This document shows positions 9,241-18,239 of a stretch of DNA of 64,000 nt, piece by piece (the stretch's first letter is position 1; each line of letters starts with the position of its first letter). The stretch is from assembly GCA_963840925.1 (NCBI GenBank), contig CAWJAY010000027.1, forward strand, positions 186,001-250,000. Reading direction: 5' to 3'. Origin of the DNA: DATAOG01 sp963840925. Its GTDB lineage: Bacteria; Pseudomonadota; Alphaproteobacteria; Geminicoccales; Geminicoccaceae. The translations under genes were made by a program, and so were the position numbers. Below the pieces are notes generated by a model. It was not told the DNA's origin, did not search any database, and saw only the letters and a program-made list of their open reading frames with translations.

Positions 9241-9645
9241 CGAGGCGTCACCCTGCTCGCTCTCTTCCTCCTGCTGGCCCTGGCCAGCATCGTCACGGCG
9301 GTCGGTCTGTTCTGGCCGCGCGGACCTCGATCCCGCCGGCGAGATCGTGGCCTTGACCGGCGGCGACCCGGCCCGCGGCAGGGAAATCTTGAGGCAAAAC
9401 GGCTGCCCGGCCTGCCATATCATCCCCGGCATCTCTGAGGCGAAAGGACTGGTCGGACGCCGCTCGACCATTTTGCCGGCCGCGTCTACATCGGCGGCGT
9501 AGTCCCTAACACGCCGGGAACCTGGTCGCTTGGCGGGCGCAGGATCAGGCTCAGGTGGCCGTCTCGATTATCTGTGACACCCGGACCTCAGAAGCCGGCC
9601 CGAGCGCCGAGGCCCGATCCATCGTGGCATGCGCGTCACGCGCGT
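9241..9645 (+). pseudogene. membrane-anchored c-type cytochrome, decayed
   Basis: Encodes an N-terminal hydrophobic anchor (VTLLALFLLLALASIVTAVG) and then GGDPARGREILRQNGCPACH, whose CPACH is a covalent haem-c site. In two further frames it reads PLDHFAGRVYIGGVVPNTP and NLVAW, which follow the usual small cytochrome c pattern. After that the match fades, and the last helix (SEAGPSAEARSIVA) is only just recognisable. Three or more frame changes make it a pseudogene as written. Its place after ctaG suggests a former cytochrome oxidase gene set. The start is uncertain because of the indels. Confidence 0.6.
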
Positions 9646-9865
9646 TTCTGGCTGAACGCATCCGCTCTAACCGTCGAGATTTGGCCTTCCGACAGCGTGG
9701 CGAACAGCATTCCGCATCCATCCGCTTTGCCGGGAAGGTCTGATCACACCCAGCGCATTGTGGCTGTCATGGTTTGCAATCCTTCATTGCTCGGTTCAGA
9801 GCGGGCGGAAACCATGTGCCCGTGCCGATACCGGACCGCGACCACACAATTTCGGGTAAACGTAC

Positions 9866-10096
9866 TCACGCTGGTCTCTCGCTCGTCGAGCGGCGGCGCT
9901 GGCCGACGAATTGCTCCAGCGCGTCTTGCGGATAGGCGACGAGGCGGGCACCCAGCTTCACGTAAGAGGGGCCGAGCCCTTCGACGCGCCAGCGGGCCAA
10001 GGTTTGCACGGCGACACGCAAGACCTCCGCCGCTGCGGGCGGGCGGAGTAGCCAGCGACTTGCCCGGCCGGTGAAAGCTCAAGAGAACAACTTCAT
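9866..10096 (-). pseudogene. AlpA/excisionase-like MerR-fold DNA-binding protein, in-frame stop
   Basis: On the minus strand an ATG at 10096 reads MKLFS, then TGA, then continues in the same frame with AAAEVLRVAVQTLARWRVEG, GLGPSYVKLGARLVAYPQDA and LEQFVGQ. This is the small winged helix-turn-helix fold of AlpA/Xis-type regulators that accompany phage-like integrases. It lies just downstream of the broken integrase on the same strand. The early stop means it is either inactive or starts at a non-standard codon after the stop. Confidence 0.55.
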
Positions 10097-10102
10097 ATCT
10101 TC

Positions 10103-10125
10103 CCGGCGTCGTTCAGCAACGCCGG
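10103..10125. terminator. hairpin between integrase and alpA-like gene
   Basis: Perfect 7-bp inverted repeat CCGGCGT ... ACGCCGG with a 9-base loop, just downstream of the minus-strand integrase. There is no following T-run on either strand, so it may be an operator or a factor-dependent terminator rather than an intrinsic terminator. Confidence 0.35.
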
Positions 10126-10188
10126 GGAACGATCCCAAAACGTTTGCGCGTTGTCAGACGATAAAGGCCGACAAAGGCCGAGAAAGCG

Positions 10189-11162
10189 CTATTCGTTTCG
10201 AGCCCTTCTGCACGCCTGGTAGATCTTCGATACCCCCGTAGCCGCCGTACGACGCAGATCATGGAGTTGCCAAGCGGGCAGGGGCGCGCCTATGGCCTCG
10301 GTGATTAACCGGTCAAGCCGAATTTTGGCGTGCCCCACATTCGCAAACGGCCCGCGACCGAGGGTGAATACGTAGCCGTGGCTGTTGCCAGATGGCAGGC
10401 TGCGCAGGAGTTCGAACGCCAACGGCGATAGTGGTATCGTGCGCCCCTCTTTGTTTTTTCGAACGCTCAGCCGGGAGCCGGATTGCAGCGCCGTCGAAAT
10501 CCAATTCCGGCCAGGAAAGCCCAAATACCTCCTTACGCCGCGCCGCTGTGAGTATCAGCACCTGGACGGCCGAGCCGAACGGTACCCCAGGGGCTCGGCG
10601 GCACGCCACACGGCCAGTCAGCTCAAGGTCGGAAAGCACACGGTCCCGTCGTATTTCTTGCGCCGGCTTCTCAAGGTGCACGGCGGGGTCGCTCTCGATG
10701 AGGTCGCGCGCCGCAGCCCAACGAAACAGACGCTTCTTATGTGCGAGGGTGCGGTTGGCCATGATGGGTACCCCGCGGTCCGCAATGCGATCGACCAGCG
10801 TGATCACGTCGCGTTTCCGGATCTCCGCGATCGCCCGCGCTCCCCAATGCGGGAACACCTCGCGCCGCATGATGCGCTCCACCTCATCTCGCGAGCCGGT
10901 TTCCGGCCTGGTCGCGCTTAAGCCACTGCTCGACCACTGCCGACACCCGCGAACAGTCGGGCGGTCGCTCTAACGCCGCGCGCTCCGCGAGCGGGTCGCG
11001 CCCGCCCTTCACTGCGCAAAGGTACTCGAGCGCTTTGTTACGGGCCGCCAGCGGGGTCCACGGAGCCCCGTGCCTGCCGATGGAGGTACGGCGCTTCTGC
11101 ACACCGCGCCCGGGCGCGGCGGCGTCCGCGAACCTTTTGGTGATGGCCGGCATTCTGTCCAT
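10189..11162 (-). pseudogene. P4-type tyrosine integrase, frameshifted and 3'-truncated
   Basis: Starts MDRMPAITKRFADAA, the opening of DUF4102-type integrases, and continues with IGRHGAPWTPLAARNKALEY. After a frameshift near 10900 come RIMRREVFPHWGARAIAEIR and the first catalytic Arg region LTAARRKEVFGLSWPELD. After a second shift near 10440-10520 come RKNKEGRTIPLSPLAFELL and the H-x-x-R box QLHDLRRTAATG. Soon after that it ends without the C-terminal segment carrying the nucleophilic tyrosine. It is therefore inactive. It lies beside a tRNA-Lys 3' half at 11337-11383, the usual attachment target of such enzymes. Confidence 0.75.
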
Positions 11163-11751
11163 TTCACGCGGGCACGGCCAAGTTACCCGCTAACGATTCG
11201 TGTCGCCACCGTGTCGCCACCCCAGCGGAACTCAGCGGCGAGCCGAAGAACCTTCTAGCACGATGACGTTCTCTAAAGCGAGACGTTAGCGCCCGGGCAC
11301 GGACTGTCGCAGAACTCAGAGGCACCGGCGTGACGGTAACTTTTAATCAGCGGGTTCTGGGTTTGAGTCCCACGCGCCCACCACTTTCAAGAAATCGCGA
11401 TGCCGACGGGGTGACGGATAGGGTAACGCACAGGAAGCCGTCGCGGCCGTCCGGGCGGTGCGCTCATCTGCCGCTCATGCCGATGCTGTCGATGTCCGAC
11501 CAGCAAGGTACCCTGCGCCCGGACGCATCCGCCGTCGTCTTTGCGACGATGTGCTGGCCGGTGTCAAAGAGGCCGAGCAGCTGGACGCCCTGCTCGCCTG
11601 GTCCCATTTCGGCAAGGGGGCTATCGCCGCTCAGAGAACTCAGCCCGGCAACTGTAAGTTCCATGCCAAGCTCAGCAGGCTTGACATCGATCTCGAGACA
11701 AGACAACGATCGTAGAAAGTCGAACGAAATACTAAGGGTACGCTCGAGTAC
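11163..11751. other. island-end region with tRNA fragment and an unassigned open frame
   Basis: About 590 bases between the integrase start and the IS3-family element. It holds the tRNA-Lys-like 3' half listed separately. A minus-strand frame (11464-11706 and upstream) stays open right up to the IS3 left end and reads LEIDVKPAELGMELTVAG, LAEMGPGEQGVQLLGLF; I do not recognise it. If the IS is removed, this frame is continuous with the truncated sugar permease on the other side. Confidence 0.4.
11337..11383 (+). other. tRNA-Lys(UUU) 3'-half remnant, candidate att site
   Basis: Reads ACTTTTAATCAG (anticodon loop with TTT), then GGGTTTGAGTCCCA (T-arm) and ends GCGCCCACCA. This is the 3' half of a lysine tRNA including CCA. 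No matching 5' half precedes it, and one base seems missing at the T-stem/acceptor junction. Tyrosine integrases commonly insert into tRNA 3' ends and leave such copies, and a decayed integrase lies about 180 bases away. Confidence 0.5.
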
Positions 11752-11821
11752 CTGCTCCCCGTTTGGAAGGGGCTTGAGCTAAGCGAGAGGGGCGTGGCTG
11801 TCTGGAGCAGGGAGGACAGCC

Positions 11822-12097
11822 ATGAAGCGACGCCAATGGAAGCCCGAGCAGAAGGCGCTGATCGTGCTCGAGGGGCTCAAGGGCCGGCCGATCGGCGAAC
11901 TGTGCGCCGAGCATGAGATCAGTCAGGCCCAGTACTACCAATGGCGCGACCAGTTCCTGGCCAACGCGGCCAAAGCGTTCGAGCCGGCCGGCGCTCCACC
12001 ACGCCAGGGTCGGCTCGAACGCGAGAACGCGCGGCTCAAGACGCTGGTCGGCGAGCTCACCCTGGAACTCAAAAAAAGCGAGGAGATCCTGGGGTGA
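11822..12097 (+). CDS. IS3-family transposase OrfA (helix-turn-helix)
   Basis: 91 residues. The helix-turn-helix is MKRRQWKPEQKALIVLEGLK followed by IGELCAEHEISQAQYYQWRD. After it a leucine-rich coiled coil, RLERENARLKTLVGELTLEL, supports multimerisation. This is the standard OrfA layout of IS3-type elements. It binds the IS ends and limits transposition unless fused to OrfB by frameshifting. The stop overlaps the GTG of orfB. Confidence 0.9.
   Translation: MKRRQWKPEQKALIVLEGLKGRPIGELCAEHEISQAQYYQWRDQFLANAAKAFEPAGAPPRQGRLERENARLKTLVGELTLELKKSEEILG
12071..12077 (+). promoter_or_regulatory. A7 slippery sequence for programmed -1 frameshifting
   Basis: Seven A residues in codons AAA AAA A of orfA. 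A -1 slip here moves ribosomes from the orfA frame into the orfB frame (reading KKKRGDPGVRRGPYARV) and yields the OrfAB transposase. Confidence 0.65.
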
Positions 12098-12870
12098 GGC
12101 GCGGGCCATACGCCAGGGTCGCCGCCCGCAACGCCGCGCTGCTCGAACGCGTCCGGGAGCTCAAGGCCGAGCATCCGTTCTGGGGCTACCGCCGAATCTG
12201 GGCGCATCTGCGCTACGTCGACGGTCTCGTGGTCAACCAGAAGCGCGTCTACAACGTGATGAAAGCGGCCGACCTGCTGGTTAAGCCGAACCCCAAACTC
12301 CGGGCGCGCCGCAAGGTCGACACCAAGAAGCCGCGACCGACCCGGCCCAACGAGTGGTGGGGCATCGACATGACCAAGGTCATGATCGAGAGCTTCGGCT
12401 GGGTCTACCTCGTCATCGTGCTCGACTGGCACAGCAAGAAGGTGGTCGGCCACTACGCCGGTCTGCAGGCCCGCGCCTGGCACTGGCTGGTGGCGCTCAA
12501 CCGCGCCGTGAACCGCCAGTTCCCGCATGGGATCGAGGGCCAGAGCCTGAACCTGATGGCCGACAACGGCTGCCAGCCCACCTCGCTCGCCTTCATGCGC
12601 GCCGGCGCCGGGCTGGGCATCCGTCAGGCCTTCACCAGTTACAGCAACCCCAAGGGCAACGCCGACACCGAGCGGTTCCTCAGGACACTCAAGGAGGAGC
12701 TGGTCTGGCTCCGCGAGTGGACCAGCCCGGCCGCCTTCTTCGCCGCGCTGGACCGCTGGCTCGCCGACTACAACGCGACCTATCTCCATTCGGCCCTCGG
12801 CTACCGAGCGCCGAATGCGTTCGAGGCCGAACACCTCGGCCACGCCACTACCTTAGCCAGAGCTTGCTAA
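12094..12870 (+). CDS. IS3-family transposase OrfB (DDE integrase core)
   Basis: 258 residues from the GTG overlapping the orfA stop; the active protein is probably the OrfAB fusion made at the A7 run. It has an HTH_21-type region (LKAEHPFWGYRRIWAHLRY) and then an rve integrase core with catalytic Asp in RPNEWWGIDMTKV, second Asp in LMADNGCQPTS and Glu in NADTERFLRTLKEE, followed by NYNATYLHSALGY-like sequence. All three DDE acids are present, so the enzyme appears functional. Confidence 0.9.
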   Translation: MRRGPYARVAARNAALLERVRELKAEHPFWGYRRIWAHLRYVDGLVVNQKRVYNVMKAADLLVKPNPKLRARRKVDTKKPRPTRPNEWWGIDMTKVMIESFGWVYLVIVLDWHSKKVVGHYAGLQARAWHWLVALNRAVNRQFPHGIEGQSLNLMADNGCQPTSLAFMRAGAGLGIRQAFTSYSNPKGNADTERFLRTLKEELVWLREWTSPAAFFAALDRWLADYNATYLHSALGYRAPNAFEAEHLGHATTLARAC

Positions 12871-13421
12871 ACGGGGAGCAGTACACAGGCTTTGTACTGG
12901 CTCAGGAGGCCGACCCGGACCAGGATATCGTTGATCACGCCGAGCCGCGGGTCGAGCATCAGGGCCCAGATGTTGGCCGCGATCACGTTGGGCAGGAACC
13001 AGGGGATCAGAATCAGCGCCGCCACGGCGCCGCGCCAGCGCCGCCGCCGGTTGAGCGCGAGCGCGCTCGCAAGCCCGAGCGCGAGCTCGAGCCCGATCGC
13101 CAGCACGACCCAGAGCGCGGTGTTCCTGAGCGCGATCGCGAACACCTCGTCCGCGAGCAGCGCCCGGTAGTGCCTGAAGCCGACCAGGCCCGTGCCGAGG
13201 TCTGGCCGGGTCAGCTGCATCTCGCGGAAGCTGAAGCCCGCGCCCTGGAGCACCGGGTAGAGCACGATCGCGGCAATAATCAGGATGCTGGGCGCGAGCA
13301 GCAGCAGCGCCCAAATGACGGTCTTCGGACAGTTGACTGAAGCGCCCGAACCGGTCGACGCGCCGGCCGAGACCGACGGGTTCAACGGCCGGTCTGCTGC
13401 GGGTACCGTCGGCCCCGCCAT
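12867..13421 (-). pseudogene. sugar ABC transporter permease (MalF/UgpA type), truncated at the IS3 element
   Basis: Binding-protein-dependent transport permease. The first helix is TVIWALLLLAPSILIIAAI, then VLYPVLQGAGFSFREMQLT and a helix pair including LWVVLAIGLELALGLASALA and ALILIPWFLPNVIAANIWAL. About 180 residues remain; the native family length is near 290. The coding sequence is cut near LLSQYKAC at the insertion sequence, and its present stop at 12867 lies inside the IS right end. The last helices and the EAA loop are missing, so it cannot form a working transporter half. It lies directly downstream of the enolase-superfamily gene on the same strand. Confidence 0.75.
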
Positions 13422-13466
13422 CGTCGTGATCCAGGCAAGGGCGAAGCCGGACGCGCGGCAGGACGA

Positions 13467-14563
13467 TCAGACGACCGCCAGGGCCTGGCGCTCGAGCTCG
13501 CTCCAATCGGGCTCGAGCCCGAGCCCGGGCGTTTCGGGCACGGTGAGAAAGCCGCCCTCGATCGCCAACGGGCCCAGATCGATCAAGCCCGCGATCTGCC
13601 GGGTCGAGACCACCAGCTGCTCGTAGAAGTCGTTGTTCGGGATTGCGCCGCACAGCTGCGCCTGCGCGTGGCCCATGCCGTGCACCTGGGCCCGCAGGCC
13701 GTGCGCTTCGGCGAGATGGGCGATCTTGAGTGCGCCGGTGAACCCGCCCTTGTAAGCCGGGTTGGTGCGGGAGCATGTCGAGGGCGCCCATCGAGATCCA
13801 GGTCGCGGCGTTCCAATGGCAGCCATCAGAGGTCTCGGCCGCGAGCACCGGAATGTCGAGCGCGTCGCAGAGCTTGCTGTAGCTGGTCAACTCGAACTCG
13901 CGCATCGGCTCTTCGTACCAGAAAAAGCCCTCGTGCTCGAGCACGCGGCCGAACCGGAGCGCATCGACGTAGTCCCATCCGGCCGAGCCGTCGAACATCA
14001 GCCGGGCATCGGGGCCGGTCCAGCGCCGTAAGTTGCGGGCAAGCTCGCTATCGGCCTTGAGGTCGCCCCAGGCGTGCAGCTTGAAGGCCGTGAAACCCAC
14101 CTCGATGCACTGCTTGATGTGGCTCTCGTACTCGGCCATGGTTTCCCAGGTCACGGTCGACGCGTAAGCCGGCACGCGCGTTGTGGTGGCCGCCCAACAG
14201 CCGGTAGAGCGGCAGGCCCGCCGTTCTGGATTTGATGTCCCAGGCGATCGAGGTCGAGGATCGCCAGCTGGCAGAGCTGCATTTCGTCGATCCGGTCGAT
14301 CTCCCAGATCAGGCGCCACAGCCGCTCGGTCATCAGCGGGTCCTCGCCCACCAGCGCCTTGAGCCGCCGGCGCACGAAGCTCAGGACCGCATCGCCCTGC
14401 TCCATCCGAATGCAGCCGGTAAGAGCCCTCGTCGGTGTCGCCCGGACGTAGGCGACCCACGACGCCCCGCCCCAGTGGCCCGGCGCGCCGAGTTGCGCCA
14501 GCGGAAGGGCTCGAGCGCCTCGGTTTCCTCCACCAGGTAGCAGCTAATGTCTTGGATGCGCAT
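13467..14563 (-). pseudogene. enolase-superfamily (mandelate racemase/muconate lactonizing type) enzyme, frameshifted
   Basis: About 365 residues when frames are joined. It starts MRIQDISCYLVEETEALEPF and has the N-terminal capping domain (DEMQLCQLAILDLDRLG). The barrel has FTAFKLHAWGD, metal-ligand Asp in RLMFDGSAGWDYVDA, Glu in FFWYEEPMREF and Glu in IPVLAAETSDG. The C-terminal part is NPAYKGGFTGALKIAHLAEA and HGMGHAQAQLCGAIPN. At least three single-base shifts (near 14480, 14190 and 13770) break it. It is transcribed towards the sugar permease, suggesting a former operon for uptake and dehydration of a sugar acid. The specific substrate cannot be told. Confidence 0.7.
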
Positions 14564-14694
14564 CAATGGCTGCCTCTAGCTGCCGCCGAGCGAGCTGGTG
14601 GGGTCAGACCACGCCCGGCAAGTGCGTTCCCCGTCCGGCCCGCGACTGGGTCGCAGCCTTGTGATCGTCGAGCATCCTTTCAAGGCATCAGATC

Positions 14695-15204
14695 ATGGCG
14701 TCAACCGCCGCCTCGGTCGTCGTCGCGCCGTCGAAGAGCGACCCACAGCGGCAAGCTGATCGCGTCCGTTGCCCGCTGACACGATCCGGCTGCGCCGGAT
14801 GATCGCGCGCCACCTTCGCATCTTGCGCAGTCGGCTCCGGCCCGCACGCGAGCGACGGCTTACAGCTGAGCGCCGCCCCTCGGGCCGCAGGTCGTTGATC
14901 ATCCGGATCGTGCCGCTCAAGCCCAAGATCGACGCTTGGTGGTTCTGATCTGCGATCCGGAGACGCGCACGCAGGTCGAGCACAGCCTGCTGCACCAGCT
15001 CTACGAGTTGACCCGGACCGAGGCGCGGCTGGTTGCTGCCTTCGCTCAAGGCCAGCGTCTGCAGGACGCCGCCCGGCGCTCGGCGTGACCCTTGGCACCG
15101 GCCGCACCTATCTGAAGCGCATCTTCCAGAAGATGGGCGTGTCGCGGCAGGTGGACCTGATGAGCCTGGTGCTGAGCGGCCCAACCCAGTTCTGCCCCGA
15201 TTGA
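14695..15204 (+). pseudogene. LuxR-type transcriptional regulator, broken
   Basis: The 3' part is clear. YELTRTEARLVAAFAQGQRL followed, after a one-base shift near 15085, by LGVTLGTGRTYLKRIFQKMG and VSRQVDLMSLVLSG is a LuxR/GerE helix-turn-helix domain. Upstream, VLICDPETRTQVEHSLLHQL matches the linker seen in proteobacterial PAS-LuxR regulators. The sensory part before 14940 is only dimly readable across several frames. It ends at 15204. No target can be inferred. Confidence 0.5.
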
Positions 15205-15744
15205 GGTTCGCTCACTCCGCCGCGGCGGATCGTCGGTCGGCGGCGGCGGATCGGACCGGATAGCGCGCTGGCCTCGAACCCGCGGGTTGGCGCCGCCGGT
15301 CCGTGCACCAGCACGGTCATCGACAAAAAAGAGCTTGGGCCCATCGAGGCGCTCGGGCAGCGGATCACCGGCAAGCCGCTGATGACCCACCGCGGTCGCC
15401 AGCCGGTCGCCAGCCGGTCGCCAGCCGGTCGCCATGCCGCGGCCGGAGAACATGCCACCGATCCCCAGGACCGCGCCTACACCTCACCGGTCTAATCCAC
15501 GGCGGCGGCCCGATCGTCTTCCGAGACCGAGCCTCTGCGCCAGAACCCAGCGTTCGCAGCCGCGCGCTGCTGGCTCCCCCGGGGGCCGGGAGCGGAATCC
15601 GCGCCATGGCGCCCCCCAGCTCCTCCTGATTTTTTTCCGACCCAGCCATTGGCGCCGCCAGCACTCGATCTGAGCTGCGCGTCTGATCAAGAGCTGGCAT
15701 CGACAGCGGCGCCGCCGAGGGCACGCCGAGCGCTGATTTGCAGT
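15205..15744. other. gene-poor stretch with an 11-bp tandem repeat
   Basis: About 540 bases with no recognisable protein. It contains the 11-bp tandem repeat listed separately. Frames that stay open here lack family-like sequence. Confidence 0.3.
15393..15436 (+). repeat. 11-bp tandem repeat, nearly four copies
   Basis: CGGTCGCCAGC repeated at 15393, 15404 and 15415, with a fourth partial unit CGGTCGCCATG from 15426. There are no spacers, so it is not a CRISPR array. It may be a slippage repeat. Confidence 0.7.
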
Positions 15745-16030
15745 TTCCGTTTGGGAACAGCCGGCGGGGTGGCCCTGGCTCGCGGCTTATGCTCTGGCCC
15801 TGCTGCCCGTGGTGGTGATGTCCGGATTTGCCTGACGATCGCCGCGCGCGATCGCCGCAGCCGGCCTCTTCCTGCTGATTTCGACCACCTCGGCGGTCGT
15901 CCTGCACTGCCTGATCATGCTCACCTACTGGGTGATCCATTGGCTCAACTTCTGGGCCCTGTTCGTGCTCGTCCTGCTGTTTCAGATGCGTCGACACGAG
16001 GGCAACAGCCGCAACCTGCTCCAGCCGTAG
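15745..16030 (+). pseudogene. remnant of a small membrane protein
   Basis: Two adjacent frames read WPWLAAYALALLPVVVMSGF and then AAAGLFLLISTTSAVVLHCL ... NFWALFVLVLLFQMRRH, ending at a TAG at 16028-16030. Together they would give a short protein with three hydrophobic helices and a basic tail. The join needs a frameshift, and there is a stop between them in the first frame. The family is unknown. Confidence 0.3.
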
Positions 16031-16093
16031 GCCAAAGTCGCCTCGGATGCTGCCCACAGATCGCGTCCCTGCGTTCAACGACGGTGAACGGAT

Positions 16094-16739
16094 ATGCTCC
16101 GGACTGAAACCGTGATCGGCGCTCTGCTCGCGCTCCAGCTGCTGGTGACCTTCTCCGACGCTGAGATCGCGATCCATCCCGTGCGCGTGCCATTGAAGCT
16201 CGACGCTGCGGGATTTACGTCGGAAACGCTGACCGAGATGTTCCAGGACGACATCCGGGAGATCGTGCTGAACAGCGGCGGCACCCATGAGACCGCGCCC
16301 CAGGGCATGGTCGACACCAATCTGGCCGAAGCGATCGCAGAGGTCCTGCATCTGGAGAACTCCGATCCACGCAGTCAGGTCCATGCTGGGCCAAGGCGGC
16401 CGGGCGGCGCCTCGCCGCCGGCGGCGCTGGCCGACGTGATGAAGCAGGGCGTCCGCCTGCTCGAGATGCCGACCCGCTGGCCACGCAGCCTCCGGCCAGC
16501 GGCTCCCGACCGGCAAGCTTCCGCTGACCGCGCCGACGCTCCTACAGCAGGGCAGGACCTACCCGAACTTCTGCGATGCCTTCGTCATGGTCTTCGCGCT
16601 GGCGTTCGCGGACGATCTGTTCGCCGGGACTCGACCACACGCCGGCCCAGCGCCAGCCTCGCTGGAGGGCGATGGCTTCCTCACCCGACTCGAAGCAGCG
16701 GCCGGCTCCTTCGTCGCGATGGTGCAGCGCTGGCTGTGA
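16094..16739 (+). pseudogene. hypothetical protein with N-terminal membrane anchor, frameshifted
   Basis: Begins MLRTETVIGALLALQLLVTF, a membrane or signal segment, then VPLKLDAAGFTSETLTEMFQ. After changes of frame near 16365 and 16500 it ends YPNFCDAFVMVFALAFADDL ... AAAGSFVAMVQRWL with a stop at 16737-16739. The restored length is about 215 residues. I do not recognise the family. It may form one unit with the membrane remnant just upstream. Confidence 0.35.
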
Positions 16740-17069
16740 CGAGCCGCTGAAGACCCTCGGACCGCGGTGCCTGGGCGACCGGCGCACGGGCGATCGCTAT
16801 CCGCGCATGTCCGCGATGCGGCGCTCGAGGATCGGCCGGAAGACTGGCTGGCGCGGTCGGCGGCGCGCAGCGCGCTCGAGCGTGGCTGGCCCGATCCAAA
16901 TCACGGCGATCGTCGGCGCCCCTGCGGTCCGGGAGGCGATCCGCAGCCAAACGGATCGAGATTGCCATTCGTCCACGCTGTAGATACCGTCGATCCAAGC
17001 CGACGAGACCGGGGACGCTGGGAGCGGATCCGGGAGGCGATCAAGCCGCACGCCGACCGGTTGAGAAAC
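16740..17069. other. intergenic region before the glycosyltransferase
   Basis: About 330 bases with no convincing gene, RNA or operator. Frames open here end without family-like sequence. Confidence 0.3.
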
Positions 17070-18230
17070 GTGTCACTCCGGATTTTGATGGTCAACTACG
17101 AGTACCCGCCGTTCGGGGGCGGGACCGGATTGGCCTGCGCTCAGCTTCTGGATCACCTTGCAAGGTTCTCCGACCTCGAGGTCGAACTCGTCACCAGTGG
17201 GCCAGGACCATGCCTCGAGGTCGTGCAGTCCCTCGCCCCTGAGCGCCCTTCACAGACTGCCGATCCGCAAGCGCGCCGCGCATTTCTGGCGCGGGTCGGA
17301 GCTCGCGGAATGGACGGCGCGTGCGCTGCCCTACAGCCGCAGGCTGGCCAGCGCCCAGCACTTCGATCTTTGTCATTGCTGGAGCGGCTGGCCGGCGGGT
17401 CTGATCGGCCTCGCGCTGCGCCAACGCCTCCCCTACCTGGTCTCGCTGCGCGGCTCCGACGTCCCGGGCTACAATGAGCGGCTCCGCTGGCTCGATCCGC
17501 TGCTGTTCCGGCACGTTGCCCGCCGGGTCTGGCGGCAGGCGGCCTGCATGGCGGCGGTAAGCCAGAGCCTGCGCCGGCTCGCGCTCGAGACCGCGCCCGA
17601 TGCCAGGATCGAAGTGATCCCGAACGGCGTCGATAGCGGGCTCTTCCGGCCCGGTGCCGGGGGCGCCGTCGGCGATCTGCTGTTCGTCGGCCGGTTGATC
17701 GAGCGCAAAGGGTGTCGATGTCTTGGTGCGGGCATTGGGCGAGCTGGCGCGCGACCACTCCGACGTCACGCTCGCGATCGCCGGCGACGGTCCTGAGAAA
17801 GGCCGGCTGCAGGAGCTGTGCCGGCGGCTCGGCGTGGCGGAGCGGGTGACATTCCTGGGTCACCTCGAGCGCGGCGCGCTCGCGGAGCGGTATCGCCGGG
17901 CTTCGATCTTCGTCCTGCCGGCGATGTCCGATGCGATGCCGAACGCCGTGCTCGAGGCGATGGCCTCCGGTCTGGCGCTGATCGCAACGCCAGGCGGCGC
18001 AGGCGATCTGATCCAGGACAACGGCTTCGTGGTCGCGCCCCGGGACCCGACCGCGATCCGGCAGGCGGTCGGGCACTATCTGGCCGATCGCCAGCTGCTC
18101 GCGGCCCACCAAGCGAGGTCGAGGACGCTCGCGTTGTCGATGTCCTGGCATGCGGTCGCCGAGTACTTCCATGAACTGTACCAGGTCTTGACCGGCACCC
18201 GCGTGGAGCGCCCCCTCGCCGGCACGGTAG
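17070..18230 (+). CDS. family 4 glycosyltransferase (frameshifted)
   Basis: GT-B fold retaining glycosyltransferase. The GTG start reads VSLRILMVNYEYPPFGGGTG. After a shift near 17210 comes LPYLVSLRGSDVPGYNERLR, very close to the HGSDVPGYN region of the glycosyltransferase at 32084-33391. The C-terminal donor domain has IEVIPNGVDSGLFRPG, LLFVGRLIERKG, a second shift near 17710, then LAIAGDGPEKGRLQEL and the nucleotide-sugar motif SDAMPNAVLEAMASGLALIA. The last family-like residues are HAVAEYFHELYQVLTG; a TAG at 18228-18230 in a neighbouring frame is the probable stop. As written the frame runs on into the antisense of the next gene. It probably builds a cell-surface glycan. Confidence 0.75.
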
Positions 18231-18239
18231 GAGGCGGTG

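Larger units (their letters stand above)
11752..12881 (+). mobile_element. complete IS3-family insertion sequence
   Basis: 1,130 bp with terminal inverted repeats beginning CTGCTCCCCGTTT (the two ends diverge after about 13 bases) and a 3-bp target duplication TAC at 11749-11751 and 12882-12884. It carries orfA and orfB overlapping in a -1 arrangement with an A7 slippery run, the standard IS3 plan. Both frames are intact, so this copy looks capable of transposition. It sits at the 3' end of a truncated sugar ABC permease. Confidence 0.9.

Noticed and set aside
11290..11390. Complete tRNA-Lys gene
   Set aside because: Only the anticodon loop onward is recognisable. The 5' half does not form acceptor or D-arm pairing, and the T-stem/acceptor junction is one base short.
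15393..15436. Possible CRISPR array
   Set aside because: Units are 11 bp and directly adjacent without spacers, and no cas genes are nearby.
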